DNA of 64,000 nucleotides from Tistrella bauzanensis (GTDB taxonomy: Bacteria; Pseudomonadota; Alphaproteobacteria; Tistrellales; Tistrellaceae), in the NCBI RefSeq assembly GCF_014636235.1, contig NZ_BMDZ01000019.1:1-64000 (forward strand), written 5' to 3'. The translations under genes were made by a program, and so were the position numbers. The notes beneath the pieces are model-generated. The model had not been told where the DNA came from, made no database searches, and was given only the letters and a program-made list of their open reading frames with translations. Of this stretch, positions 34,358 through 44,396 are shown piece by piece; position 1 is the stretch's first letter, and each line of letters opens with the position of its first letter.

Positions 34358-36853
34358 TCAGGGCCTTGTAGAACCAGGTTCGCTGATAGGACCGTCTTGG
34401 CTTGGCGGGGTCGGCCGGATTTCAGGGGTAACCGCACCGGCGACGGAGACCGGGGCAGCCAGAGGCAGTTCAAGCGTGGCGACGGCGCCGAGAATGCGTC
34501 CGTCGCTGTCCCGCCTGTCGTCGATCGACACGCGGCCGCCGTGATCTTCCATGATCTTGCGCACGATGGCGAGGCCCAAACCCGTTCCCTTGGCCTTCGT
34601 TGTGACATAGGGCTCAGTCAGCCTGCCCTTCAAGCTCTCGGGCAGACCGCGCCCGGCATCGGTGACGGTGATCTGTGCCAGCCGGTCGCGGGCCTCGATG
34701 GCGACGACGATGCGCCGCCGCTCCGGGGGCAGATCACGCGCCGGCACACCTTCGGCTTCGGCAATGGTATCAACGGCCTGTCCGGCATTCACCAGAAGAT
34801 TGGTGAGGGCCTGTCCCAACAGCCGGCTGTCTGCCCGCACCAGGACAGGCACGTCCGGGCGGGTGAATTCGAATCCCAGTTCGGGGCGGCCAAGGCGTTG
34901 AGTGATCACAGATTCACGCACCAGCGGTCCCAGATCGACGTCGGTCATCACCGGCTGGGGCATACGGGCGAAGGACGAGAACTCGTTCACCATGCGGCCG
35001 ATATCGCCGACCTGACGGATGATGGTATCAGTGCAGGCGACAAAGGTATCGGGATCGGAGGTGATCTCTTTCAGGTAGCGGCGTTTCAGGCGTTCGGCCG
35101 ACAGTTGGATGGGGGTCAGCGGGTTCTTGATCTCGTGAGCGATACGGCGCGCCACGTCCGACCAGGCGGCGGTGCGTTGCGCCACCATCAGATCGGTGAT
35201 GTCGTCGAAGGTGATGACCACGCCGACCGGGGCGGCCGGCCCGCTGTCGCGGGTCGAGATGATATCGGCGGCCAGACGCACCATCAGATTGCGATGGCGC
35301 CCGCCCGGGTCGGCTTCGATCTGCGCCTGAACCACCCGATCCGGGCGGTCGACCAGCCGCGCCAGCAGCGGTTCCAGCGCCGGCAGCAGGTCCACCATCG
35401 GCCGGTCGACCGCCTGATCGAAATCGAGGCCAAGCAGCGACAGCGCCGACCGGTTGGCCAGATTGACCCGATGATCGGCATCCAGGCCGATCACCCCCGC
35501 CGACACCCCTTCCAGCACCTTCTCGGTGAACCGGCGCCGGGTGTCGATCTGGCGGTTGGCCGCCAGCAGAGCCTCGCGCTGGGCGGCCAACTGACGGGTC
35601 ATACGGTTGAAGGCACGGGCCAGGATGCCGACCTCGTCGTCCTCGCGGCCCTCAGGCACCTGGGCGCGCAGGTCGCCGCTGCGCACGCGTTCGGCGGCAC
35701 CGACCAGCTGGCTCATCGGCCGCGCGATCGAACGGGCGACCAGAAAGCCGATCCACACCGCCGCCAGCAGCAGAACCAGCGCGATCAGCACGAACAGGCC
35801 GGTGAAGGTCAGCTGAATGCCGGACCTGCGGCTTTCGGCCTCGTCATACTGGCTGACCGCGCGGTTGACCTGCTCCATGTGGTCGAGCACGGCACTGTCG
35901 ACGAAGCGGCCGACATACAGGAAGACATCGCCCAGGCTCTGCACCTGGATCAGCGCCCGCACCCGGTCGTCCTGACGATCGGTCAGCAGCACCACATCGC
36001 CACGCCGCGCCTGATCCAGCAGCGGCTGGGGCACGGTGGCGAATTCCAGGCTGAAGCTCAATTCACTGCGGGCCAGGATGCGGCCATCACCCCGAAACAC
36101 CATGGCCTCCGGCAGATTGCGCAGCGCCGCCTGGATTTCCAGCAGCCGTTGCAGCCGCCCTGATGCATCGAAGGTGGTCAGGGCCTCGCGATCGATATCG
36201 GCCGCCATGGCAATGACATCGGCGCGGATCGTGCGCTGATGTTCAAGCAGATAGGCGCGCGCCACGGCATTGGACTGGTTCAGCGCGGTGCGCACCCGTT
36301 CGTTGAACCAGGTCTGGATGCCGAAATCGAAGAACAGCGCCGAGAACACCATCACCACGATCGCCGGTAGCGCGGCCACCAAGGCGAACAGCGTCACCAG
36401 CCGCAATTGCAGCCGTGATCCCGCCGATCGCCGGCGGCGTTGCAGCCACAGTCGGATCAGCCCATGGGCCAGCACACCCACCAGCAGCAGCAGCAATGCC
36501 AGATCGACATTCAGCAGAATGAATACCGTGCTGGCATCGGCACGGGCCTCGCTGCCCCAGTTGCCGCCGAAGAACGACAGCCCGGTCAATGCCAGATAGG
36601 TCGCGACGCCCGATGCCAGTGCCGCGACCAGCAGCGCGATGGTGAAGATCCGCCCCGGTCGGATACGGGCGAACAGCACGGTCATCCGTCGGCCGAAACT
36701 GCCGGCGATACGACCGGCATAGCGTTCGCGGCGCGCGTCATCGGCCTTGCTGCGCATAGTCGATGACGGCGGCGATACCGGACGTGCGGCGCCGTCCGGT
36801 CGTTGATCCTCCGGACCTGTCTGGTGCGGTTCTGGCCGGTCGGTATCGCTCAT
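34358..36853 (-). CDS. ntrY: Nitrogen sensor histidine kinase NtrY
   Basis: An 831-residue membrane kinase. After a hydrophilic leader of about 60 residues come four membrane helices ([69 protein letters not shown]; and [18 protein letters not shown] after a periplasmic domain). Then follow HAMP ([20 protein letters not shown]), PAS, and the DHp/kinase with H-box [15 protein letters not shown] and G-box [20 protein letters not shown]. It is longer than typical NtrY (about 750), mainly at the N terminus. The start overlaps the ntrC stop. It phosphorylates NtrX, possibly in response to redox or nitrogen state. Confidence 0.95.
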   Translation of the reverse strand: MSDTDRPEPHQTGPEDQRPDGAARPVSPPSSTMRSKADDARRERYAGRIAGSFGRRMTVLFARIRPGRIFTIALLVAALASGVATYLALTGLSFFGGNWGSEARADASTVFILLNVDLALLLLLVGVLAHGLIRLWLQRRRRSAGSRLQLRLVTLFALVAALPAIVVMVFSALFFDFGIQTWFNERVRTALNQSNAVARAYLLEHQRTIRADVIAMAADIDREALTTFDASGRLQRLLEIQAALRNLPEAMVFRGDGRILARSELSFSLEFATVPQPLLDQARRGDVVLLTDRQDDRVRALIQVQSLGDVFLYVGRFVDSAVLDHMEQVNRAVSQYDEAESRRSGIQLTFTGLFVLIALVLLLAAVWIGFLVARSIARPMSQLVGAAERVRSGDLRAQVPEGREDDEVGILARAFNRMTRQLAAQREALLAANRQIDTRRRFTEKVLEGVSAGVIGLDADHRVNLANRSALSLLGLDFDQAVDRPMVDLLPALEPLLARLVDRPDRVVQAQIEADPGGRHRNLMVRLAADIISTRDSGPAAPVGVVITFDDITDLMVAQRTAAWSDVARRIAHEIKNPLTPIQLSAERLKRRYLKEITSDPDTFVACTDTIIRQVGDIGRMVNEFSSFARMPQPVMTDVDLGPLVRESVITQRLGRPELGFEFTRPDVPVLVRADSRLLGQALTNLLVNAGQAVDTIAEAEGVPARDLPPERRRIVVAIEARDRLAQITVTDAGRGLPESLKGRLTEPYVTTKAKGTGLGLAIVRKIMEDHGGRVSIDDRRDSDGRILGAVATLELPLAAPVSVAGAVTPEIRPTPPSQDGPISEPGSTRP

Positions 36854-38334
36854 CGGCCGGACGGACCACCACCGATACGGGTTGGCTCGCCCCCGCGGGT
36901 CACCTCGATCGCCAGATCGCGGATCTTCTTGCGCAGCGTGTTGCGGTTCAGGCCCAGCACCTGCGCCGCCTTGATCTGATTGCCGCGGGTGGCGACCAGG
37001 GTGCGTTCGATCAGCGGCCGCTCGACCTCGCGCAGGATGCGGTCATACAGCCCCGCGGGTGGCAGACCGTCGTCATGGGCATCGAAATACTCCGCCAGAT
37101 GGAAATCGATCGCCTCGCCCAGGCTGCCGCCCCGACGGCGATCGTCGTCGGCCGGCAGCGGCTCGGCGAATTCGCCTTCGATATCGGGGCGATAGATCAC
37201 GTCTTCCGCCGACAGCGCCGCCAGACGCCGCATCAGGTTTTCCAGCTCGCGGACATTGCCCGGCCAGTGATAGGCGCTCAAAACCTCGACTGCATCGGCG
37301 GACAGGCTCTTCAGCGGCAGTCCCTGGTCGCAGGCCAGCTTCAGGAAATGGCGGGCGAGGTCGGCGATGTCCTCGCGCCGTTCCCGCAACGGGGGCAGAC
37401 GCACCGGCACCACGTTCAGGCGATAAAACAGATCCTCGCGGAACAGCCCCTGCTGGATCAGCTGGCGCAGATCGCGATGGGTGGCGGCGATGATCCGCAC
37501 ATCGGCCCGGATCGGCGTGCGGCCGCCGACGGTGGTGAACTCGCCTTCCTGCAGCACGCGCAACAGCCGGGTCTGCGCATCCAGCGGCATGTCGCCGATC
37601 TCGTCCAGGAACAGCGTGCCGCCCTGGGCCTGTTCGAAGCGGCCGGTCTTGCGCTGGGCGGCACCGGTGAAGGCGCCCTTCTCGTGACCGAACATCTCAC
37701 TCTCGATCAGATCACGCGGGATCGCCGCCATGTTGATGGCGACGAAGGGTCCACCCCGGCGCTTGCCATAGTCATGCAGCGCCCGCGCCACCAGTTCTTT
37801 GCCGGTGCCGCTTTCGCCGGTGATCATCACCGTCAGGTCGGTGCCCATGATCCGGGCCATGACCCGATAGACTTCCTGCATCGACGGCGAGCGGCCGACC
37901 AGCGGCATTTCCTCATCGGCCTGCGGCTGGCTGCGCGGGTCCAGCGCCGGCAGCGGCGCATCGCCACGCCGGGTGTTCAGCGCCCGCTGCACGATCCGCA
38001 GAAGTTCGTTCAGATCGAAAGGCTTGGGCAGATATTCGAACGCGCCGCGTTCAGTGGCCTTCACGGCGGTCAACAGGGTCTTCTGCGCGGTCATCACGAT
38101 AACCGGCAGATTGGGGCGCAGGCGTTTGATGCGCGGCAGCAGGTCCAGCGCGTTCTCGTCGGGCATCACCACATCGGTGATGACCAGATCGCCGTCGCCG
38201 TCTTCCACCATCCGCCACAAGGATGCGGCGGTGCCGGTGGTGCGGACCGTATGGCCGGCACGGCTCAGCGCCTGATGCAGAACGGTGCAGATGCTGCGGT
38301 CGTCATCGGCGACCAGGATGGTTGCGGGCTCCAT
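36850..38334 (-). CDS. ntrC: Nitrogen regulation protein NtrC (NRI)
   Basis: A 494-residue sigma-54 activator: receiver with DDDRS and phosphoacceptor D54 ([15 protein letters not shown]); AAA+ with [15 protein letters not shown], the sigma-54 loop [14 protein letters not shown], and [21 protein letters not shown]-terminal HTH ([21 protein letters not shown]). When phosphorylated by NtrB under nitrogen limitation it drives sigma-54 promoters. It is 15 bp after ntrB and overlaps ntrY. A sigma-54-like site before urtA in this window is a plausible target. Confidence 0.97.
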   Translation of the reverse strand: MEPATILVADDDRSICTVLHQALSRAGHTVRTTGTAASLWRMVEDGDGDLVITDVVMPDENALDLLPRIKRLRPNLPVIVMTAQKTLLTAVKATERGAFEYLPKPFDLNELLRIVQRALNTRRGDAPLPALDPRSQPQADEEMPLVGRSPSMQEVYRVMARIMGTDLTVMITGESGTGKELVARALHDYGKRRGGPFVAINMAAIPRDLIESEMFGHEKGAFTGAAQRKTGRFEQAQGGTLFLDEIGDMPLDAQTRLLRVLQEGEFTTVGGRTPIRADVRIIAATHRDLRQLIQQGLFREDLFYRLNVVPVRLPPLRERREDIADLARHFLKLACDQGLPLKSLSADAVEVLSAYHWPGNVRELENLMRRLAALSAEDVIYRPDIEGEFAEPLPADDDRRRGGSLGEAIDFHLAEYFDAHDDGLPPAGLYDRILREVERPLIERTLVATRGNQIKAAQVLGLNRNTLRKKIRDLAIEVTRGGEPTRIGGGPSGR

Positions 38335-38349
38335 CGCGTCTGCGTTCCT

Positions 38350-39681
38350 TCAGGCCTTGGAGTTGTACATGGGCAGCATCACCTTGAACACGGTGCGCCG
38401 GGGGCGGCTGTCGACCTCGATCACCCCGCCATGATCGTTGACCGCCTTGGCGACCAGCGACAGGCCAAGGCCGGTGCCCGAGGGCTTTGTCGTCACGAAC
38501 GGATCGAACAGGTTGGCGCGGATGTCTTCGGGGACGCCCTGGCCATTGTCCTGCACTGTCACCACCAGCGGCAGGTCCAGCCGCTCGCGGGTGCCGGGCA
38601 CCTGAACCCGCAGACCGTGCTGGAAGGCGGTGGTCATGGTGATCTCGCCACCCTCCTCCGGCACTGCCTCGGCGGCATTCTTCACCAGATTCAGAAAGAT
38701 CTGCACCAGCATGTCGTGGTGGCCGAACACCGGCGGCAGGGACGGGTCGTAATGCTCGATGAACCGGACATGGCTGGCGAAGCCGTTCTGCGCCAGCCGG
38801 CGGACATGTTCCAGAACCACATGGATGTTCACCGGTTCGCGTTCGATCGGCCGGCCGTCCGAGAACTGTTCCATGCGGCCGATCAGGTTCACGATCCGGT
38901 CGGCTTCCTTGCAGATCAGCTGAGTCAGCATCCGGTCGCCTTCCGGAACATTGTATTCCAGCAGCTGTGCGGCGCCCCGGATACCCGATAGCGGGTTCTT
39001 GATCTCGTGGGCCAGCGCCATGGCCATGCCGGTGATCGAGCGCGCGGCGCCGCGATGGGTCAACTGGCGGTCGATCTTGTGGGCCATGGAGCGTTCGATC
39101 AGCGACAGCAGCACCGCCGGACCGGCCGTGCTGGCGTCGACGATCGGCGCCACCTGCACATCGACCAGCCGGCTGCCGGTGCGCGGCCCGTCGATCACGA
39201 TGTCATACTCATGCAGGCCCGATACGCCTTCCGCCAGACCCTTGCGGATCAGTTCCATCAGCGGGCTGTCATAGCGGATGAACTCGGTCAGCGCCGATCC
39301 GATCAGCACCGAGATGCCGGTGCCGAAAAACTGTTCGGCCGCGGGATTGCCATAAAGGATACGGTCGTCACTCGCCACCACCAGAACCGGATGGGGCAAG
39401 GCGTCGAGGATGGCATCGCCGGGAACCGGCGATTTCGATGGCCGGCGCTTCCGGCCGAAACTGGTCAGAGCCATGGTCTGGGCCAGACCTTTCCACATGC
39501 GCTGGCGGGGGGGGGCGGACAGGCCGTCGGCCTCTCCGGCTGGCGTGGACAGGCCCTCCTCCGCCGGTCCGTCCTGGCCATTGCGGTCACGGGCGGTCTC
39601 CATGGGTGCGGCGGCCATGGCGGCGGGGTCGGGGGTTGGTCGATCATCTGCGGGTGTGACAGCCCGACGGCGCTCGGTCAT
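38350..39681 (-). CDS. ntrB: Nitrogen regulation sensor kinase NtrB (NRII)
   Basis: A 443-residue soluble kinase with PAS domain (AILDALPHPVLVVASDDRIL), H-box [21 protein letters not shown]-box FLNLVKNAAEAVPEEGG and G-boxes DNGQGVPEDIR and KPSGTGLGLSLVAKAV. About 85 Pro/Ala-rich residues precede the PAS domain, more than in typical NtrB (total near 390), so a downstream start is possible. It controls NtrC phosphorylation under PII. The start overlaps the dusB stop (ATGA). Confidence 0.95.
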   Translation of the reverse strand: MTERRRAVTPADDRPTPDPAAMAAAPMETARDRNGQDGPAEEGLSTPAGEADGLSAPPRQRMWKGLAQTMALTSFGRKRRPSKSPVPGDAILDALPHPVLVVASDDRILYGNPAAEQFFGTGISVLIGSALTEFIRYDSPLMELIRKGLAEGVSGLHEYDIVIDGPRTGSRLVDVQVAPIVDASTAGPAVLLSLIERSMAHKIDRQLTHRGAARSITGMAMALAHEIKNPLSGIRGAAQLLEYNVPEGDRMLTQLICKEADRIVNLIGRMEQFSDGRPIEREPVNIHVVLEHVRRLAQNGFASHVRFIEHYDPSLPPVFGHHDMLVQIFLNLVKNAAEAVPEEGGEITMTTAFQHGLRVQVPGTRERLDLPLVVTVQDNGQGVPEDIRANLFDPFVTTKPSGTGLGLSLVAKAVNDHGGVIEVDSRPRRTVFKVMLPMYNSKA

Positions 39682-40742
39682 GCGGCCGCTCCAAACATGC
39701 GGGCGAGATCGGCCGGGCCCACCGGTCCGTCGGCCAATGCCGCCAGCCGGTCGCGCACGGCGCCGGCATCATCGGTTCGGACCAGGGCATCGCGCACGAT
39801 CCGCCCGGCACCGGCCGATGTCGCATAGGCATCGAGATGCTTGCGGATCACCCGCCGGCCCTTCTGTTCTCCATAATGCGTCAGCGCCAGGTCGAAATGA
39901 TCACGGGCCAGGGCCCAGATGCCGGCAGTATCGGGCACCACCGCATCGTCATCCATGCCGCTGAGCCCGGCCATGATCTGCGCCGGCAACCAGGGCCGGC
40001 CCATGGTCGCGCGGGCCACCATCACGCCGTCGGCGCCGGTCTGCATCAGCAGCCGCCGGGCATCGGCGGTACAGATCACGTCGCCATTGGCGATCAACGG
40101 TATCCGGACACGCCGGCGGACGGCGGCGATGCCGGCCGGATCGGCGGCACCGCGATAGAGCTGGGCGCGCGTGCGGCCATGCACGGTGATCAGCCGCGCG
40201 CCGGCCTGTTCAAGCCGTGCAGCCAGGTCCGGGGCCGTCAGGCTGCCCTCGTCCCACCCCAGGCGCATCTTCACGGTGACCGGCACGGGGCCGGCCGCAT
40301 CGATCACCGCGCGCAGAATGGTTTCGGCAAGCGCCGGCTCGCGCATCAATGCTGCGCCACAGGCGCCGCTGGTGACCTTCTTGGCGGGACAGCCCATATT
40401 GATATCCACGATCGCGGCGCCCGCCTCCACCGCCCGCGCCGCCGCCTCCGCCATCACGGCCGGGTCGCGGCCGGCCAACTGAATGGCGATGGGCCCCGGC
40501 TCGCCGTCGAGGTCGATCATGGCCAGCGTGCGGGCACGCCCTTCCACCAACGTGCCGCCGGCGATCATCTCGGATGCCATCATCGACGCGCCGAACCGGC
40601 GCACCATTGCCCGGAACGGCCGGTCGGTCACGCCCGCCATCGGCGCCAGAAGCACGGGCGCCGGCGCCGGCGGTCGTGCATCGGCGGCCGGAAACAGCAG
40701 CGCGGCGATGGGATTTCCGGGGGAAGCGATCCGGTCGGTCAT
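39678..40742 (-). CDS. dusB: tRNA-dihydrouridine synthase DusB (NifR3)
   Basis: A 354-residue FMN TIM-barrel enzyme: LAPMAGVTDRPFRAMVRRFG, IQLAGRDPAVMAEAA, IVDINMGCPAKKVTSGACGAALM (active-site Cys in CPAKKV), TVKMRLGWDEG, ITVHGRTRAQLYRG and GADGVMVARATMGRPW. It reduces uridine in tRNA D-loops. As nifR3 it is the first gene of the ntrBC operon in many alphaproteobacteria, exactly as here. The ATG at 40742 has AGGA five bases upstream; one at 40757 is an alternative. Confidence 0.95.
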   Translation of the reverse strand: MTDRIASPGNPIAALLFPAADARPPAPAPVLLAPMAGVTDRPFRAMVRRFGASMMASEMIAGGTLVEGRARTLAMIDLDGEPGPIAIQLAGRDPAVMAEAAARAVEAGAAIVDINMGCPAKKVTSGACGAALMREPALAETILRAVIDAAGPVPVTVKMRLGWDEGSLTAPDLAARLEQAGARLITVHGRTRAQLYRGAADPAGIAAVRRRVRIPLIANGDVICTADARRLLMQTGADGVMVARATMGRPWLPAQIMAGLSGMDDDAVVPDTAGIWALARDHFDLALTHYGEQKGRRVIRKHLDAYATSAGAGRIVRDALVRTDDAGAVRDRLAALADGPVGPADLARMFGAAA

Positions 40743-41017
40743 CGGGTTCCTGATCATGGGGTGGGCAGTTGCCCTGTCCGGGTGCATAAAGTTTAGGCGA
40801 AGTGTATTGAGCCGGCCCCCGCCGCGCAAGCGTCGCGCGCGCTCTGGCCGCACAGCCCCGTAAGCGAGGCAGGCTGTCGAGGACTGGACGTGGCCCCACG
40901 GGGCCGCGCCTGCCGATCGCTGAAGGCGCGCTTGCATGACCGGTCCTGTCCCGGTATCGAAGGACGCGGGCCTGCCTGCCGCCGCGCGTCCTGCCCGCCA
41001 TCCGAGGAGATCCGCCG

Positions 41018-42328
41018 ATGACCGCCACCTTGTTCGATGCCGCTTCGGCCAATGCAGACCCGGCCGATCCGGCATCGGCCGTGCGGCCCCGGGTGGCGGT
41101 CCTGATCGTGGCGGCCGGTCGCGGCCGGCGCTTCGGCACCGCGGTTCCCAAACAGTATCAGGCACTGGATGGTCAGGCGGTGTTGTGTCACCCGATGCGG
41201 GCCTTCCTGGACCATCCGCGCATCGACCGGGTCCAGGTGGTGATCGGCGCCGATGATCAGGTGCTGTACGATCTGACCACAGATGGCCTGGACCCACGGT
41301 CGGGCAAGCTTGCGCCTGCGGTGATCGGCGGCGCTGAGCGCCAGGCATCGGTTCGGCTGGGCCTGGAGGCGCTGGCGGCGGCGGGCGGTATCGATCTGGT
41401 GCTGGTGCATGACGCGGCGCGGCCCTTCGTGCCGGCGGCGATGATCGACCGGGTGATCGATGCGCTGGGCGATGCTCCGGCGGCATTACCGGCATTGCCG
41501 GTGACCGACACGCTGAAGCGCGCCGCCGATGCGGCGGCGGATGGCGCGGCTCTGGTTGCCGGCACCATGGCCCGTGACGGATTGTGGCGGGCACAGACGC
41601 CCCAGGGCGCGCGGCTGGATCTGCTGCTGGCGGCGCATCACGCGGTCGCGGGGCTGGCATTGACGGATGATGCCGCGGTGATGGAGGCCGCAGGTCATGC
41701 CGTCCGGCTGGTCGCCGGCAGCGAGACTGCCTTCAAGATCACCACCGCCGGTGATTTCGATCGGGCGCGGCAGATGCTGGCGGCCAGCGGCAGCCGCCCG
41801 GCCGCAACCCTGCTGCCGGCAACCGGCACCGGCTTCGACGTACACGGCTTCGGGCCGGGGAACCATGTCTGGCTGTGCGGGGTTGCGGTGCCGCACAGCC
41901 ACGGCCTGAACGGTCATTCCGATGCGGATGTGGCGCTGCATGCCCTGACCGACGCGGTACTGGGGGCGATCGCCGCCGACGATATCGGCCGGCATTTCCC
42001 GCCCAGCGATCCGCGCTGGAAGGGGGCATCGTCGGACCGGTTTCTGGTTCATGCGCTGGCCCTGATGGGGGCGATGGGTGGACGGCTGGTGCATTGCGAT
42101 GTCACCATCATCGGCGAACGGCCGAAGATCGGCCCGCATCGCGCGGCGATGCGGGCGCGTCTGGCCGACCTGACCGGCCTGCCGCCGACACGCATCGGCG
42201 TAAAGGCAACGACCACCGAAAAGCTGGGCTTCACCGGCCGCGGCGAGGGGCTGGCCGCCATGGCCAGTGCCACCGTGCTGCTACCCGAAGCCGGCACTGG
42301 AGCCATCATCTGGGAGCGGACGCCATGA
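41018..42328 (+). CDS. ispDF: Bifunctional IspD/IspF enzyme of the MEP pathway
   Basis: A 436-residue fusion. The IspD part (about 20-265) has LIVAAGRGRRFGTAVPKQYQ, LVLVHDAARPFVP and TDDAAVMEAAG; it makes CDP-methylerythritol. The IspF part (about 270-436) has GTGFDVHGFGPGNHVWLCG, GLNGHSDADVALHALTDAV, DIGRHFPPSDPRWKGASS and GVKATTTEKLGFTGRGEG; it forms the cyclodiphosphate. The fusion is characteristic of alphaproteobacteria and some epsilonproteobacteria. It is divergent from dusB and overlaps pgpA. Confidence 0.97.
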   Translation: MTATLFDAASANADPADPASAVRPRVAVLIVAAGRGRRFGTAVPKQYQALDGQAVLCHPMRAFLDHPRIDRVQVVIGADDQVLYDLTTDGLDPRSGKLAPAVIGGAERQASVRLGLEALAAAGGIDLVLVHDAARPFVPAAMIDRVIDALGDAPAALPALPVTDTLKRAADAAADGAALVAGTMARDGLWRAQTPQGARLDLLLAAHHAVAGLALTDDAAVMEAAGHAVRLVAGSETAFKITTAGDFDRARQMLAASGSRPAATLLPATGTGFDVHGFGPGNHVWLCGVAVPHSHGLNGHSDADVALHALTDAVLGAIAADDIGRHFPPSDPRWKGASSDRFLVHALALMGAMGGRLVHCDVTIIGERPKIGPHRAAMRARLADLTGLPPTRIGVKATTTEKLGFTGRGEGLAAMASATVLLPEAGTGAIIWERTP

Positions 42329-42861
42329 GCCCCCGCCGGCATCGCGAGCATCTGCCCCGACATCATCCGGCCGAACTGATCGCAACCGTGCTGGGCAGCG
42401 GCAACGCCCGCCGCGCACCGGGAACGGTGGGATCGGTCGCAGCCCTCTTCCTGGGCATTCCCGTCGCCTGGGCGGGGGGCGCCGAAGCCTTGCTGCTGGG
42501 GGCGCTGGTGGCGATTCTGGTCGGCTGGTGGGCGATCCGCATGGTCACGGCCCATGACGGCATCCACGATCCCGGCCGGGTGGTCATCGACGAACTGGCC
42601 GGATTGTGGATCACTCTGGCGGCGCTGGCCCCGCTGGGCCGGCTGGGCGACTGGCTGTGGTGGATCCTGGCCTTCATCGCCTTCCGCACCTTCGATATCG
42701 CCAAGCCCTTTCCCGTGGGCTGGGCCGATCGCCATGTCCGCGGCGCGCTGGGGGTGATCCTCGACGACCTGATCGCGGGGGTCTATGCAGCGATCGTGCT
42801 GGGGCTGATCGCCACCGGCCTCGACGCCGCGGGCCTGTCGCCGCTTGTGCACACTCCCTGA
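42325..42861 (+). CDS. pgpA: Phosphatidylglycerophosphatase A
   Basis: A 178-residue membrane protein with LGSGNARRAPGTVGSVAAL, HDPGRVVIDELAGLWITL and GALGVILDDLIAGVYAAI, the acidic motifs of PgpA, plus about four hydrophobic helices. It dephosphorylates PGP to phosphatidylglycerol at the inner membrane. The ATG overlaps the ispDF stop (ATGA), as in many relatives. Confidence 0.94.
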   Translation: MSPRRHREHLPRHHPAELIATVLGSGNARRAPGTVGSVAALFLGIPVAWAGGAEALLLGALVAILVGWWAIRMVTAHDGIHDPGRVVIDELAGLWITLAALAPLGRLGDWLWWILAFIAFRTFDIAKPFPVGWADRHVRGALGVILDDLIAGVYAAIVLGLIATGLDAAGLSPLVHTP

Positions 42862-42930
42862 TCATCATATCCGTGATCGTCGCCCCTCATCGCCACCCTC
42901 ATCCCCACCGGCCGGAGGCCCCGCACCCCC

Positions 42931-43428
42931 ATGACCTTCGATGACCTGATCGAGACCGCCGGCATCGTGCTGGATCGCGCCCGCGCGCAAGGCCTGCGCA
43001 TCGCCACGGTCGAAAGCTGCACCGGCGGGCTGATCGCCGGCGCGCTGACCACGGTTGCCGGATCGTCCGACGTGGTCGACCGCGGTTTCGTGACCTATTC
43101 GAATGACGCCAAGACCGCCATGGTCGGCGTGCCGGCGGCGCTGATCGCATCGGACGGTGCCGTCAGCCGCCCGGTCGCCGAGGCCATGGCCACCGGCGGC
43201 ATCGCCAATTCCCTGGCCGATCTGGCGGTATCGGTCACCGGCATTGCCGGCCCCGGCGGCGCCACCGCCACCAAGCCTGTGGGGCTGGTGCATTTCGCCT
43301 GCGCCCGACGCAACGGCACGGTGGTGCATCGCCGCCATGTTTTCGCCGGCGACCGTCAGGCCGTGCGCCTGCAGAGTGTTGCCGCAGCACTCGACCTGCT
43401 GCTCGACGCTCTCGCGCCGACTGACTGA
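42931..43428 (+). CDS. pncC: Nicotinamide-nucleotide amidase (CinA C-terminal domain)
   Basis: A 165-residue stand-alone CinA-C protein: RIATVESCTGGLIAGALT (catalytic Ser), FVTYSNDAKTAMVGV, and VTGIAGPGGATATKPVGLVHFA. It deamidates NMN in NAD salvage. It lacks the N-terminal molybdopterin-like half of full CinA. The gene order ispDF-pgpA-cinA is common in the group. It ends inside a long inverted repeat shared with the opposite gene. Confidence 0.93.
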   Translation: MTFDDLIETAGIVLDRARAQGLRIATVESCTGGLIAGALTTVAGSSDVVDRGFVTYSNDAKTAMVGVPAALIASDGAVSRPVAEAMATGGIANSLADLAVSVTGIAGPGGATATKPVGLVHFACARRNGTVVHRRHVFAGDRQAVRLQSVAAALDLLLDALAPTD

Positions 43429-43454
43429 ACCGGCCAGCCGGTTCAGTCAGTCGG
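43417..43454. terminator. 17-bp perfect inverted repeat between convergent stops
   Basis: CCGACTGACTGAACCGG (43417-43433), loop CCAG, CCGGTTCAGTCAGTCGG (43438-43454). The arms contain the stop codons of cinA and of the ECF41 sigma gene, so coding sequence of both genes forms part of the hairpin. There is no T run; it may act as a bidirectional terminator or mRNA 3'-end stabiliser. Confidence 0.75.
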
Positions 43455-44396
43455 CGGCACAGGGTCCATTGGCGGCACGGGACGGATCGCCGTCAGCTTG
43501 TCGGGATTGCGCATGGTCAGAATGGCGCCAACCCGCCCCTGCCCGTCCGGCACCAGCGCCGTCACCGATATGGTGCCGTCGGTCAGGTGCTGTACAAACC
43601 CCGGATGGCCGTTGACCGATGCCAGCCGCAGCATCATGGTCGGGTTCTTGCGATGGATCGACAGCAGGAAGCGGATCACCTTGTCGATGCCGCGGATCGG
43701 GTTCAGGGCCGCCGCAGCCTTGCCGCCGCCATCGCTTTCCAGCACCACATCGGCCGCGAACAGACGCCGCAGGGCGGCGTCGTCACCGGCGGCCACCGCG
43801 TCCAGCACCGCTTCGGCCAGCCGCCGCGCCGCATCCGGGTCGGCCGCCGGGCTGCCGGGGCTGCGGTCGAGCAAGGGATCGGCCAGCGCCGGCAGCTCTG
43901 CCCGCGCCGCCGCCAGCCGGCGGCGCGCCCGCGACAGGCGCTGGCGCAGCGAGGCATCACGGATGCCGAGTGCTGCAGCCGCCTCGGCCGGGCTCATCTC
44001 CGCCACCTCGACCAGCAGCAGCGCCGCGCGCTCCGACGGCGGCAGGCGCTCCATCAGCCGCAACAGCGCCAGCGACAGGGTCTCCGCCGCCTCGATGCCT
44101 CCGGGCTCAGGGAGGGCGATGTCCGACACCAGCGGCTCCGGCAGCCATGGTCCGGGATAGCCGACACGGGCACGCTTCAGATGCCGCAACCGATCCAGCG
44201 CCAGACGCGTGGCGACACTCAGCAGAAAAGCCCGGGGTTCACGCGGCCGCCCCTCTTCGGGTCCATCGCCGGCCCGCTGCCAGCGCAGCCAGGTATCCTG
44301 CATCACGTCATCGGCATCGGCGGCGCTGCCGGTCAGCCGATAGGCCTGTGCCCAGGCTGCCGGCGCATGGGTCAGGAAGGCCTCGGTGCCACTCAT
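43443..44396 (-). CDS. ECF41-type RNA polymerase sigma factor (SigJ-like)
   Basis: A 317-residue ECF sigma with a C-terminal SnoaL-like extension. Region 2 is FLTHAPAAWAQAYRLTGSAADADDVMQDTWLRW (in part) and region 4 LPPSERAALLLVEVAEMSPAEAAAALG. The three ECF41 marker motifs are all present: WLPEP (near 98), DGGGK (near 232) and NPDKL (near 300). In this group the C-terminal domain itself modulates activity instead of a separate anti-sigma. The start overlaps the stop of the upstream gene (ATGA), and the operon has a matching ECF41 promoter. Confidence 0.93.
   Translation of the reverse strand: MSGTEAFLTHAPAAWAQAYRLTGSAADADDVMQDTWLRWQRAGDGPEEGRPREPRAFLLSVATRLALDRLRHLKRARVGYPGPWLPEPLVSDIALPEPGGIEAAETLSLALLRLMERLPPSERAALLLVEVAEMSPAEAAAALGIRDASLRQRLSRARRRLAAARAELPALADPLLDRSPGSPAADPDAARRLAEAVLDAVAAGDDAALRRLFAADVVLESDGGGKAAAALNPIRGIDKVIRFLLSIHRKNPTMMLRLASVNGHPGFVQHLTDGTISVTALVPDGQGRVGAILTMRNPDKLTAIRPVPPMDPVPPTD

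Noticed and set aside
36763..38991. A 742-codon open frame on the + strand opposite ntrC and the end of ntrB
   Set aside because: Antisense to well-conserved two-component genes; composition is typical of a shadow frame.
39678..41660. A 660-residue form of DusB starting far upstream
   Set aside because: The extra 300 residues are Arg/Pro-rich mirror sequence of ispDF; the family starts near 40742.
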